From contig JBDOQK010000038.1 in assembly GCA_040437565.1 (NCBI GenBank), forward strand, positions 289,540 to 353,539: DNA of 64,000 bases, read 5' to 3'. Source of the DNA: Albugo candida. Its lineage: Eukaryota > Oomycota > Peronosporomycetes > Albuginales. The position numbers and the translations under genes are program-made. Under the pieces are notes generated by a model, which was given only the letters and a program-made list of their open reading frames with translations, was not told where the DNA came from and did not search any database. Below, in pieces: positions 24,771-36,087 of the stretch; positions within the stretch are counted from its first letter, which is position 1, and every line of letters begins with the position of its first letter.

Positions 24771-25524
24771 ATGACGTCTTCTTTGGACGATTTGTACGTG
24801 ACTCTCATCAAACCGATTCCATTTGTTGCTGACTTTATGTGCAATCAGTGCATCCTCTTGGCTCAAATTGCTGGAATTACATCAAAACATTCGTTGTGTC
24901 ATTTCGAACACTTCTGTAAAGCCTACAAAAGCTCGTCCTATTTGTGAAAGATTACAGCAAGATTCCTCTACATATGTAATTTACGATCGCTCTCATATTG
25001 ACCAAGTCCAACAGCAATTTACTCAGTTAGATCAACTGGTTCATATCATTGAAACAAATCTTGTCAAAGCTCTTCGGAACGCCCGAGAACAAGCGAACGT
25101 ATTAACCGAACCAAATGTAATGGAAACCGAACTATCCATCGTACCGTCTTCGACCTCCAGCTTCAAGGATCATTTGTCAGCGGATTCGTATCCACACGAA
25201 TACTCACTACGGAGACGGACGCAGCAATCGTATAAACAAAATAGTGAAAGCGAATTTGAAAGCAACGAAGCAGAAAGTGACTATCTGGAATCAGAAGCAG
25301 ACAGTGAAAACAGCTTAGATGCTGGTTGGGCAGTGGAAAAAGTCGTAGATCATCGAATCAAACATGAAACGAAGCAGTATTTGGTCAAGTGGAGCGGATA
25401 CTTTCCCTTTGAGAATACATGGGAGGATGTAGACGCCGTTGAAGAGCATGCGCCAGAAACCGTCCGCGAATATGAAGCGATTTTGCGGAAGCGGCAAGGA
25501 ACTATGGGAATGCAGATCTGTTGA
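24771..25524 (+). CDS. Chromodomain protein
   Basis: Two exons: 24771-24793 (MTSSLDD plus two bases) and 24849-25524, joined across a 55-nt intron (gtacgt...aatcag), giving about 232 residues. The N-terminal half is helical (SSWLKLLELHQNIRC, then a long heptad-like segment IDQVQQQFTQLDQLVHIIETNL near residues 60-85). A Ser/Glu-rich acidic linker precedes a chromodomain at about residues 166-220, with AVEKVVDHRI, YLVKWSGY and ENTWEDVD. Chromodomains bind methylated histone tails; Trp in KWSGY and Tyr positions suited to the aromatic cage are present. It is head to head with ARP6, 107 bp between starts, so the two chromatin genes probably share a promoter region. Confidence 0.75.
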
Positions 25525-25596
25525 AAACTTAACAAAGCGTTATGATACATTGCAAAAATAGCCAGCAATGTTTACTAAAATACATAACTCATCATT

Positions 25597-28141
25597 TCAA
25601 GATAAAATAGAGCCAAAGTCCAGAGTCTCCTGCTCAAGCTCCTGCGCCAATTGATTAAAAATTGCTTCGTCCTCGTCATCGATCGTTGTACTTGACAGAT
25701 TTGCTTGTTCGACTTTGGGGCATTGTGTTGTTGCGCGATCGTTAGCGCTACATTCGGTGCTGTTGGTAGGTTGCGTGAAGGTGCAAAATTCTTGGTCGGT
25801 ATTCGAGAAGCCTATCGATTGAGAAATCGGTGCAGTCTTTGCAGATTCCACAGAGACAGAAAGCATCGGATTGATCTTTTCACGTTCCTTGGGTAGTGTA
25901 TCGTTCATTTTTGGTGTATCCACTCCAGACGAAACCAAAGGGATTAATGCAACGTACGGTGCCTCATACTGAGGAAGCGATGAATGTCCTTGGTAGATGT
26001 AAGGATCCAAGCTTGCGNNNNNNNNNNNNNNNNNNNNNNNNNNNNNNNNNNNNNNNNNNNNNNNNNNNNNNNNNNNNNNNNNNNNNNNNNNNNNNNNNNN
26101 NNNNNNNNNNNNNNNNNCACAGAGACAGAAAGCATCGGATTGATCTTTTCACGTTCCTTGGGTAGTGTATCGTTCATTTTTGGTGTATCCACTCCAGACG
26201 AAACCAAAGGGATTAATGCAACGTACGGTGCCTCATACTGAGGAAGCGATGAATGTCCTTGGTAGATGTAAGGATCCAAGCTTGCGCCTGGCCTGATAAT
26301 GACGTCCCTTGGATTGGTTACCATGTCTTCCTGTCCATTGTTTCGCTCGTCAATGCTGTGTGGCGGTAGCGGCGGCTGTGAATGTTTGGCTCCACTATTC
26401 GTTTGAATCAGATCTGATCTGGATGGAGCTGATACTGAGACCGTGAAGTTTGGTCGAAATACGTTTTGGAGCGGAGGTTCCGGTGCTATAATCGCCATTT
26501 TTTCCTGTTTGATTTGAGCAACCTGAGCATAAGACTGAATGGCCTTTTGCGGATTTTGCTGTAACGATTTAAATCGAATTTTGACAGAGTCTTCCGTTCG
26601 ACCTGGAAGCATTTGCGCGATCTGAGACCATTTGTTACCCATCTGATACTGTGCATGCAGCAGTATTCGATCTTCTTCCTCCGTGTACGGTCCCTTATTG
26701 ATCATTGGATTCAAATGATTCTTCCAGCGCTCACGGCATTGCTTTGGCGTTCGACCAGGAATCTGCTCCGCAATCACAGTCCAATTGTTATAGCCTCTGT
26801 AAATTAATGCCTCTAGAATTTGATCTTCACCATAAGACCAATGACCTTTGACCAAGCCAGGCTTCAATACTTTGCGCCATCGTTGTAAGCATTGCGCGTG
26901 GTTCCGATTGGGTACTAATTCGGCGATAGCTTTCCAATTTCGCTCATTGTAAAGCTGCACGCTGTACCGGAGCGCATCGTCCTGTTGTGTTGTCCATTTA
27001 GCGGCTTTTGGTGCATCGGAGTCAAAGTATTCGGAGGTACCGGAAGTATCATCAACCGGTTCTGTGGACGGTACTGATGACGCGCTCGTTTTCGACGAAT
27101 TTGACTTTGTGTACGTTGTTGACACCGATTTGAAGGTTCGATACGTCTTGACGGTTCTCGTGACGTTTCTCGTTTTTGACATTTCAAACATATTTGACGA
27201 TTTATGGTGCGATGAAAAATGGATCGACTGTTGCGAATGGCTTTTCTGACTTTGCTGCATTCGGAACCCTTGACGGAATTTCTGGAATCGTTTTCTTTCA
27301 TCCGGAGCTTTTGCATTGTCGTGCTGCTGTTCCTTATTCTCTGAATCCGGTGTCATGGATTGTAGTACCGTATCCTTCTCTAATTCACGCAACCTCTTTT
27401 CGGGGTCCTCTAATGTGGTGGAGTGAAGCATCTGATTCATTTGCACCAGATCGGCTGGCGTGACAATCCGCGTGACTGAAGACGATGACTGCGAGCGAGT
27501 TACGGATTTATTATCCTTTGATGCACGTCGCATCTCGTCATACCATTTCTTCGTTTGTTTCTGTTCGCTGAGCTGCGCCGCATCTCCATTTTTAGCCGGA
27601 TCGCTACAGAGGATGTCCGATTACTGCAATATATAAAATCAAAGCGGTTTTATTACCTGTAGTTTGGAAATATCGCGTTAAAAGAGTGAAAATTCTTATT
27701 CCCATGATTCATGATTTTGACGCGCGATGCCGCTTTCTCGACCTGATTCTGTTTCATACGAAATACCATCTCGTCATGATGCCCACGATCGCTTTCAGCG
27801 ATACGATTCTCTTGACAGGCTCTTTGATGAATCGATACTTTATCACCCAATGATTTCAAAAACTTTTGTTTTCCTTCCAATTGCGAATTGGCCATTGCTG
27901 TAATTACACGAAACTGTTTTTGTGGTTTTAATACGTGTAAATATTCGCATAATTCCTGCGACTCATTCGAACTGAGTCCACGCAACGATTTTAGAAGCTC
28001 CAAGGAAGCTTCTTTGGGCAGTGAATGAAGCAAATTTGCTAATAAATCACCAAATGTCGACGATTCACTCGAAGCTACCGAGTTGACTGAGGATGTGATA
28101 GTTGTTGAGGGAGAAGGAGGCGAGGATTGACAGGTTAGCAT
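25597..28141 (-). CDS. Three-repeat (R1R2R3) Myb transcription factor
   Basis: Exon 1 is 28141-27657 and exon 2 runs from 27603, joined over a 53-nt intron (gtaata...ctgtag) to read NYSDPAKNGDAAQL. The three Myb repeats lie at about 27000-26560: WTTQQDDALRYSVQ...CLQRWRKVL, HWSYGEDQILEAL...CRERWKNHL, and PYTEEEDRILLHA...VKIRFKSL, each with the spaced aromatic residues of the family. The N-terminal exon is Ser-rich and helical; the C-terminus is Pro/Ser rich and acidic (DDEDEAIFNQLAQELEQE), a possible activation region. The gap 26018-26117 is flanked by a 169-bp overlap (25849-26017 and 26118-26286), so the C-terminal part is drawn twice. Three-repeat Mybs often regulate cell-cycle or sporulation genes in protists and plants; the target here is unknown. 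Confidence 0.8.
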
Positions 28142-28297
28142 TTCGAAGCAGAATGTCGTGCTTTTGATGAAAGCGTAGAACCTGATATCGGGAATGTCCT
28201 AGAATATGCGTCCCAACTTAGGATATTTTACAGTAGTGCTATGTGAGGATGGAATCGATTAGGTGAAGTACAGGGAATGACAATTGTTGACAGTGAA

Positions 28298-29658
28298 TTA
28301 TGATGCGTCTTTGAGACTCTTGTTTAACACGTGATTAATGAAATAATTGTTGTCGGTAATCGCCCAATACGGTTCCACACGAGATAAATAGTGTTTTTCC
28401 TTACACACTGAAAAAGGTACACAAGTGCCTGAATTGACGTCACGTACATCAATAATGTGTGCACTTTCGGTCTCAATATGATCGTCAAAAAAGCAGATAT
28501 TATCCGCACAGTCTTCCTGAAGCAACAAGAGCTTTCCAAACTCGAAACGCTCCCCATGTGCGTGCCAGATATCCCAATAATCACGAAATGCGAACGTACA
28601 CTGCGCGCTGGACGTAAATAAATGGCACAAACGCTCATAAATTCGACGAAAGCCGTAAACGGTGTCTCGGTTGCTTGAGCGATGCTGTTCCAGCAAAACG
28701 GCATCCAACGAACGTGCAGGGTCCATTGTCTGGGCGTTGTACTGCACTGTCTGAATGGTTCCGAATGTGAGTGCGGTCTCGTTTGAAGCGCTTCCTCTGC
28801 GAAAGAAAGTTCCAATCTGCTGGCTAGATTGCACCTCATCGTTGGGATTCGGAATCTGCAAGCGGAAACAATCGCTCAATACATGATGACAGTCTCCAAC
28901 ATAACACAATGGATGCTCTCCAACTGTCAATAAATCCAATTCTTTCGCAACATGCGGTAAATCTTCTCCAAAAGTACGAAAAACTATCTTGATGTTGGAA
29001 TCGCATTCTAATTGAAAGAGAAAAAGAATGAATGATGGTAAGAGGTAATATCGTCCTTGCTTCCATGCTTCTTTTAGTGGACCATCGGGGAATTCCATTG
29101 CAAGACGCTACAAAAAATGAGAGAATTGAGATACTGAATGAGTGAGGATGCGTACTTGAGCTTTATCACGTTGAGTTCCAGCTGGGAAATGCAGTCTCTC
29201 CATTAAATCATCGAACACGTCGCGAAGAATGTTTCCTGGACCAAGCGGATTGGTGAATGCAGATTCCAAAAGAGTTCGTTGTTTCTTGACGTTCCTACAT
29301 ATCGTTTGAGATGAAGACGTACAGCTGTACAGATACGGTACATGTTGAAATCGTAGGTGGAAGTCATTTTGAGTAGATCTTTTGATTGTTCTTCTTGTAT
29401 TGAGGTTTGATACGGTAATTGACTCGCCACAAACTGCTTATATGTCATCGAGTTTGGAGATGGAGGGACGACGGAAGGAGTTGTTGATGTGCATACCCAT
29501 CGTGGCGTTGTTGAGGTTGGATCCACATATCCCCAAATACATTCCGATAAGAGATAATTGACTGTATCTTCAATCGATCGAGATCCACTTGTGTCTGACA
29601 TCAAAATAGTGCGATTCAGATCGAAATGTAAGATTGTTTGACGAAGATGTCGCGTCAT
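28298..29658 (-). CDS. Conserved HAD-like protein
   Basis: Three exons: 29658-29342, 29294-29156 and 29107-28298, giving 421 residues with introns of 47 and 48 nt (gtaccg and gtacgc donors). The N-terminus ILHFDLNRTIL resembles the DxDGT/DxNGT nucleophile motif of HAD hydrolases with Asn-Arg-Thr in place of the usual Asp-Gly-Thr. A later FRTFGEDLPHVAKELD segment fits HAD motif II (hydroxyl residue after a strand), and ICFFDDHIE fits the DD motif IV. This architecture matches conserved unassigned proteins of protists. Phosphatase activity is uncertain because the nucleophile loop is unusual. It lies 156 bp upstream of the Myb start, on the same strand. Confidence 0.6.
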
Positions 29659-29755
29659 TCTGATGGTGATAGTGTACCGTGAGGAAATCTGAAAAGTACG
29701 AAAGGTGATATCAAATATATTGCCTTGAATTGTGTGTTGCAATTGACATATTCAT

Positions 29756-30574
29756 CTATTCAGTGATCGTGTCACTGTAAACTGATCTCGAAGGTCGAGA
29801 TGAACGCAGTTTAGTTGAGGGATCTGAGATCCGCTTGCAAAACGCGTTACGTAGTAGACGCAGTGTCGGTGCGTAGACGTCGTTGATGACTTTAGAGACA
29901 TGAAGATTGGTGGGTTTGCGTTGAGCAGTAGCAGTATCTAAAGTTGAGATCGAGTGAGTGTTTCGCTATTTTAACTGATATAGCGTACCTGAGACATCCA
30001 CAGCTTCGTGACAGATATTGGAGTGCCCACAGAAACATTCGAATGCCGCTTCCAGAGATTGTTGTGGTGGATAAGGTATTTTCCCGCGAGGGTGTCGATA
30101 GAAATCGCACCGTCCATCAGGACATTGATTGCATTTGCCTCGAAGAACGCCTGTTTGGTCTCTTCTGAATACGACGTGGTTCAGCAAATCTGCATAAGAA
30201 ACATGTTGAGCAGTGATAAGATGAGTTTGACGTGAAGCTGTACCCGCTGGTAACGCGCTGAATGGAGCCGATTTTTCCATGCTTCTGTAGTTTTTGCGAA
30301 TGAAAGCTGCACATAAGTCAGCCAGAGACATTGGACAAAGTGCTCCTGCATGCATATCGTGAGAAATCGACAGTCGACACAAGCTGGAAAAAATACCAAG
30401 TTCAATGGAATAAAGATCGCGTAACCGGTATGTTCCATCGTAACCACCAAGCAGAAACATTTGATTCTCAACGAGAACGGCACGATGAAAGGTTCTGCTA
30501 CATGGAAGGTTTCCAGTTGTACATACTTCCGACCATGAATTGGTGACTATATCAGCAAAAAGGTGGATCCGTCA
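29756..30574 (-). CDS. Kelch-repeat protein, 5' end in gap
   Basis: Partial gene. Near the gap a kelch blade is clear: WSEVCTTGNLPCSRTFHRAV then MFLLGGYDGTYRLRDLYSIEL (about 30520-30400). After an intron comes a helical region MSLADLCAAFIRKNY and a Cys-rich part CNQCPDGRCDFYRHP and FECFCGHSNICHEAVDVS. The last intron (gtacgc...ctttag, about 29986-29940) leads to DTATAQRKPTNLHVS and ends at 29756. The first blades should lie beyond the gap 30575-30674; the sequence just upstream of the gap does not encode kelch repeats, so more than 100 bp is probably missing. Kelch propellers mediate protein binding; the partner is unknown. Confidence 0.65.
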
Positions 30575-30865
30575 NNNNNNNNNNNNNNNNNNNNNNNNNN
30601 NNNNNNNNNNNNNNNNNNNNNNNNNNNNNNNNNNNNNNNNNNNNNNNNNNNNNNNNNNNNNNNNNNNNNNNNNNATGGCTCTCACTGTATATGTATCAGT
30701 CATGCTTTCTATCAAATATCATTCGATACAGTCGCGCCTGTTTGATAGCCTGGAATTATAACTTTTCTATGGTATACGTTCTTCCGCCAAATCGCTTAGA
30801 AATCTATTTCGCCAAACGACATACACTCTTGTAGTCGTACACAACGATCCGTATCAATTCCGTCA

Positions 30866-31447
30866 ATGCTTTCAAGAAATGTACAATCATTCATAGCAAT
30901 CGCAAGTGCGGCGACATCGCTCTGTTTATGCATCCTTTCTGGCTTCGGATTCAAACGCCTCCAACATTCCTCCGACTCACTTGATAACAAGACCAATTTC
31001 GTATGTCTGTGCCTACAAGGATTTCTATTTGGTGGCACATTAGCACTCGCAGAACTGCAATGGGAGCTCTTTTACATCTATTTCGGATTTCTACGTTTCC
31101 GTTTGGGTCGAGCAGTGTTATACTTGATCGCGGGAGGGATGACTTTGGTCATTGGAAAAAATCTTCATCTTACACTTTTGGTCGTTGAAGGTGTCGCCTG
31201 TCTTGTAATCGCTACGATACAGATCACAGCTTCATTGTATTACGGTAATCGCGCTGGAAATCAAAGTAAAAGCGTGGAGCCACCAAAAGAAAATGCGCCT
31301 ATTTCGCGGCCGGTGGTGAGCAAACACGCACCAATACCGCTGGAGAAAGAAGTGTATTTGCCTCCAGTATTTACTCCTCCACCAACGACATCGGCGAACA
31401 TTTCGCCCGTTTCTGAGTCAAATGTACCTTCCTGGATGCAGGCGTGA
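30866..31447 (+). CDS. COPI-associated / TVP15-like Golgi membrane protein
   Basis: Single-exon, 193 residues. Four hydrophobic segments (about residues 8-26, 44-62, 80-97 and 103-123) match the four-helix COPI-associated protein family, including LAELQWELFYIYFGFLR, RLGRAVLYLIAGGMTL and the loop between helices. The C-terminal 70 residues are Pro-rich and likely cytosolic. Members sit in Golgi and vesicle membranes (family knowledge). It is divergent from the kelch gene, and closes the housekeeping block on the right. Confidence 0.75.
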   Translation: MLSRNVQSFIAIASAATSLCLCILSGFGFKRLQHSSDSLDNKTNFVCLCLQGFLFGGTLALAELQWELFYIYFGFLRFRLGRAVLYLIAGGMTLVIGKNLHLTLLVVEGVACLVIATIQITASLYYGNRAGNQSKSVEPPKENAPISRPVVSKHAPIPLEKEVYLPPVFTPPPTTSANISPVSESNVPSWMQA

Positions 31448-31489
31448 TGTCATTGAACGTGAGTTTTGTCACAGCAGATCAGATCTGAG

Positions 31490-32105
31490 TTTATGCAACA
31501 ACACATCAGTTAGGTATTTGTGTGTTAGAGCAGTTATGAAAAAGAATGCGCATACTCTGCTTTATTGACTCTATATTTTACATGGTCATGCTCATGGAAA
31601 TGAGCTAGCCATGAATCTACTTTAAGTCAGCAAAGAGTGATGACGTCGTGCTATGGCGCACTATGAGTTACAAAAATTGGGATGAGTGTACAAGATTGAA
31701 AGCAGGTAACTGTTAGGCAGCGTTTGTTTAAGTTAACAGGATCCGNNNNNNNNNNNNNNNNNNNNNNNNNNNNNNNNNNNNNNNNNNNNNNNNNNNNNNN
31801 NNNNNNNNNNNNNNNNNNNNNNNNNNNNNNNNNNNNNNNNNNNNNATGCAACAACACATCAGTTAGGTATTTGTGTGTTAGAGCAGTTATGAAAAAGAAC
31901 GCGCATACTTTGCTCTATTAACTTTATAATTTACATCGTCATGGTCATGGAAATGAACTAGCCATGAATCTACTTTAAGTCAGCAAAGAGTGATGACGTC
32001 GTACTATGGCGCACTATGAGGTTACAAAAATTGGGATAAGTGTACAAGATTGAAAGCAGGTAACTGTTAGGAAGTGTTTGTGTTTTAGTTAACAGGATCC
32101 GATAG
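31490..32105. repeat. Repeated segment on both sides of gap 31746-31845
   Basis: Bases from about 31494 to 31745 and from 31846 to 32102 are the same sequence apart from roughly ten substitutions and short indels. Differences are more than expected from one contig end, so this may be two haplotypes placed side by side or a young tandem duplication. No coding content was seen. Confidence 0.7.
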
Positions 32106-32704
32106 TCTGGTCATACCGTCAGTGAAGCCGTTAGTTAGATGATACCCAATCCTCTTACCTGTCAGTAGTCAAGAGGAGAGTACAGCATGCACGTTCTATT
32201 CAGAACCATTATAGAAGATAGTGTATAACTACCATTGTCAACAACGAGAGTCAGTTATATATTATAATACAGAGACTGAGCTTATAAGCTCATATCTAAT
32301 GCGTGTGATAACCCTCACAATGGATTTGATCTCGCGTTCAATGTTTCAGTGATTTGAAAGATTACCTGTTTGTAGAATACGCTGTCGATAGTGAGAAAGC
32401 GGAATCAGCAGAACATGTCAGAGTCATTATAAGAGCAATACAAGTAGAATGGATACATTTATTAGACAAGGATCAATGCACGCTTTCCTAGTCTATTCGA
32501 TAAGCGGTGAAGAATGCAATTTCGAATCACCTCGAGAACGTGATCTCTGATCCGGAGTGGACAATGTTGTAGACTTCAAAGGATTGTTATCGAATGTTCC
32601 TTGGCAACATCTCACAGGTCGTACCTTCTTTGGGGAGTTCATAATTTCCATTCTTATTTCTCATTTCCAAACTTACCATCGACCGTACAACCGATTTCAC
32701 CATT
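32106..32704. other. Non-coding, upstream of Q1
   Basis: No gene. This holds the promoter of the secreted gene at 32705. The last about 42 bp before its ATG are shared with the paralogue at 36088. Confidence 0.4.
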
Positions 32705-33334
32705 ATGAAGATATCTATCATCATTTACATGCTTCAACAAGCGATTGGTGTTTTTGGAAATAACCCCGGATGTGAGTTTACTGGCAGGATGGAATGTAGC
32801 TGGAAAGAAATGGATGGTTATAAGCACAAGTTCATGATCAAATATATTGATTCTAAACGTGTTGTTTACTGTGATAAAGAACCAAACTCAAATAAGATAA
32901 CAATTGATATTTGGCCTCTGAGCGGTTGTGATTACGCAGTTACTTTCAAGAAGGACTTTGTGTCTTTTAGTGATGAACGACAACAGGAGAACAAAGCCGA
33001 AGCCAGTACATTCAATTTAACTAATTACGCCACAATTGTGTCTCGCCTTGGTAAAGATTTCGGGCCTCACCAAATTAGTTTCGACTTGAACGAAAACGCA
33101 AATTTGGAGGTATCAAAAACTGTTTTTAATTATCTCGAAAAAAACCTACTACATCAACTTTGCATAAAAGTACATGAACGCAAGTTTTGTCCCAATTTGC
33201 AGGAAGAAATGGACATCGCGGTGTGCGTGGCAGAAGACGATTCATTCGTATTAAATATTGGAGCTATGATTCAATATAACGTACGCTTTGTGAACACACA
33301 TGAAAATGGACTTTTGTTCCAATTTAGGCCTTAA
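32705..33334 (+). CDS. Q-family small secreted Cys-rich protein (Q1)
   Basis: Single-exon, 209 residues, with a signal peptide at about 1-18 (MKISIIIYMLQQAIGVFG) and no later membrane segment; predicted to be secreted. Cysteines at 23, 31, 56, 75, 153, 162 and 174. A central block FGPHQISFDLNENA marks the family. No enzyme motif or known effector motif (RxLR, CHXC) is seen. Q2 at 36088 has about 76 percent amino-acid identity and the same length, and Q3 at 61538 is a distant relative. Apart from the replacements, the codons are almost unchanged between Q1 and Q2. It sits between repeats outside the housekeeping block. A role at the host interface is inferred from secretion, Cys content and rate of change. 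Confidence 0.7.
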   Translation: MKISIIIYMLQQAIGVFGNNPGCEFTGRMECSWKEMDGYKHKFMIKYIDSKRVVYCDKEPNSNKITIDIWPLSGCDYAVTFKKDFVSFSDERQQENKAEASTFNLTNYATIVSRLGKDFGPHQISFDLNENANLEVSKTVFNYLEKNLLHQLCIKVHERKFCPNLQEEMDIAVCVAEDDSFVLNIGAMIQYNVRFVNTHENGLLFQFRP

Positions 33335-33907
33335 GCAGAGCAATAATAAGTTCGGGTTTCTATTTGCGAGTTATTGACTTCTGCTCCTTTCAAGCAACAG
33401 TATCTTATTTCAGGTGGAAGTTTCTCCCCTACAAATTATGATGATTTGTCCTCTATTTGTTTTTTGGATATGTAGACCATGCTAGTTGAGACATGAACAC
33501 AAAAACCGCTTCTTCTCAACTAAAGTCGTTGCGAGCACTCGACCAAGTTTAAATACCTGATTACGAGTCTGAGTGGTAATGAGTCCTAGACTCATCAAAC
33601 CGACTACATCTGATACAATACTTATCAAAACTTATTCATGAACCATGGTAATCAGATGTTCCATTGCATCATACGAAATGCTGCACGGAGTGGTAGGCGA
33701 CCAAGTAGAAGATGCNNNNNNNNNNNNNNNNNNNNNNNNNNNNNNNNNNNNNNNNNNNNNNNNNNNNNNNNNNNNNNNNNNNNNNNNNNNNNNNNNNNNN
33801 NNNNNNNNNNNNNNNACTCAACTGTCTTCAACCGCACCAAGTTCACTATTTGTGACTTTTCAAGCCACATCTGCATGTATTGCATGTTATTTATTGTAGT
33901 TTAGGCA

Positions 33908-33978
33908 TTTAGAGAAGTCATTTACGTCTAATTCTAGTAATATAGACAACTTCAACTGAGCTGGGTACGGACCCCCAA
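33908..33978 (-). repeat. Copy of element X (short repeat with SINE-like head)
   Basis: Reverse complement of the segment at 37334-37405: both contain GTACCCAGCTCAGTT followed by GAAGGTGTCTATATTACTAG with small changes. The first 20 bases match the head of the tRNA-derived SINE described at 46013. It lies 3' of Q1, just as the other copy lies 3' of Q2 but inverted. Confidence 0.6.
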
Positions 33979-34059
33979 TAGTACCAGTGGAATCGTCTGC
34001 TTCTATCGTTCCAGTAACAAATTCTGACACATTGAACCGTCCATCTAAAAGATATCGTA

Positions 34060-35770
34060 TCGAATACTAACAAAAGAATGCGGCAATAGAATCTCCATCA
34101 TCTTACCAAGATGCCCTGGATTCACCTCAATCGAAACTATGGTAACTGCAATCCAGGCGATCTTCTAGCAAACTTGGACGGTCGAAACAAAGAAACCAGA
34201 CATACAATAGGCGACCGGAACCAAATGGGTATTTACAAACAAACGAAATAAACATGGTTAGGTCGAGCGGTTTAAGGCAAGATTGGTGACACTCGGATAT
34301 CGACAAACTTATGGTGCTGACTACACAGATACGTACTCTACAGTCGCGAATTTGAACTCAATTAGTATTTTCCTGGCGATTTGCTGCCATCAAGTACTTA
34401 CCATTCATCAGTATGATGCTGATACGGCCTTTCTTAACGGTTATCTGGAAGAAGATGTGTTCATCTATTCAACCCAAGTGTTAAAAGCAAGCCAAATCAG
34501 ATTTTCAAGCTCAATCGAAGTCTATATGGACTTGAAGAAGCATCTGTGACTTGGTACAAGACAATATCGAATGTATTCGCTCGGATGGGTTTTGCAAAGT
34601 GTCTATCAGCCTCATGTATGTTTGTACGCAAAGATTCCAAGTCATGGGTTATGCCACATTGTATGCCGATGACATGCTGATCGGAGCCAAAAACATTGAC
34701 TCGATCAAGAAAGTTGCAAACGAACTTTCTAATCACTTCAGTCTAAAGATTCTAGGAAAGGTGCAATTTATCCTTGGCAATGAAGTGTAATACAAACAAG
34801 AGTTGCGACAAATGAAGATCAGTCAAGGAGCTTGCATACAAAGACTGGTCGAGAAGTCCAACCAAGTCAACGCGAAACCAGTATATAATCCAAATGCTCC
34901 AGGGTTTTCTTAACGAATTCGAGAAAAAAAAGATTTGAGAATGGAAAAGCGCCCATATCGCTCACTTGTCGGCTCTCCTTCTGTACGTTGCAATGGTCAC
35001 AAGGCCAGATATTGCTTTCGAGGTCGTCCAGATCAGTCGACACCTGGAACAACCAAGTGAACAACACTGGAATGCAGCAATCCGTGTTTTGCGATACTTG
35101 AACTCAACCACAGCCAAAGGCATATGTTATGAGGCCAAGCCAGGAAATATCGAAGTCAGTGCTTACAGTGATGCGGATTGGGCAAGCGAGAAGGAGACAA
35201 GAACATCAACCTCCAGTATAATGGTGATGATAAACAACTCTCCAGTGATATTCAAATCAAAACTGCAGCAGAGTGTGGCTCTCAGCACAGCCGAAGCTGA
35301 GTACACTGCTATCTCGTTATGCATACAGTAAGTCATGTGGGTCAAAAGTTTATTATCAGAATTAAAGATGAGGATCGATGATTCAGTGGTTATCTAGCAA
35401 GCGTGCTTGTCAGCAAGCTACTCGCGATGCATCATCTGGCGCTGCTGCCAACTTATTCATGAAGACAACCGAAGTGCAATTGCAATTGCCAACAACGATG
35501 GATATCAAAGTCGAGCGAATTATATCGACATGCGGTACCATTTTGTCCGTGAACAAATAAAAGCCGAAAAGATCAAGCTCCAATACATTGACACCAAGTT
35601 TCAGCAAGCTGATTTTTTGACCAAGTCAGTGTCGACGAAGATATTTGAGCAGCTTCTGATTAAGTCCAACATCAAGAATTTATCGTCCAGGGGGGGTATT
35701 GACGCTGATGTCTCTCAACCAGTGTGGAACACATCAGTCTAATCAATCTGCAGCTATTGGACAATAAAGT
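34060..35770 (+). mobile_element. Ty1/copia LTR-retrotransposon fossil (RT to 3' LTR)
   Basis: Contains the reverse-transcriptase start (FKARLVTLGYRQTYG, about 34268), AFLNGYLEEDVF (34430), the YADDMLIGAKN active site (about 34662), the TRPDIAFEVVQISR block (35000), RNase H with YSDADWAS (35170) and STAEAEYTAIS (35285), and the C-terminal HEDNRSAIAIANN region to about 35690. A G-rich polypurine tract at 35690-35697 is followed by what should be the 3' LTR. Gag and integrase are absent. Broken in roughly six places. It separates the two Q genes. Confidence 0.85.
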
Positions 35771-35772
35771 AG

Positions 35773-36046
35773 TGGCTGTGAGCGTCTAGTACGAGAAGGC
35801 TTTGGCTAGCTAGTAAAGTGAACTAAGGACCTACTACATTTAATATATCTTACTTTCCAAATTTTATCTTAAGTGCTCAAAACCATCCATTTGAGCACTT
35901 AAGATAAAATTTGGAGAGGAGTGCTCAAAACCAACCTTTTGAGCACTTCAGATAAAATTTGTAGAGGAAGTTAAATTAAATGTAGGAGGTCCTTAGTTCA
36001 ATTTACTAGCTAGTCTGAGCCTTCTCGTACTAGACGCCCACAGCCA
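35773..36046. mobile_element. 274-bp foldback / MITE-like element with nested hairpins
   Basis: Ends TGGCTGTG...CACAGCCA form terminal inverted repeats of about 75 bp with a few mismatches (left arm GCGTCTAGTACGAGAAGGC; right arm GCCTTCTCGTACTAGACGC). Inside, 25-bp perfect arms around 35857-35914 flank an 8-base loop, and an 11-bp hairpin follows at about 35920-35947. No coding capacity. No clear target-site duplication is visible. It starts in or right after the copia 3' LTR region and ends exactly where homology between Q1 and Q2 upstream regions begins. Confidence 0.75.
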
Positions 36047-36087
36047 TTTCCAAAGTTACCATCGACCGTGCAACCGATTTCACCATT

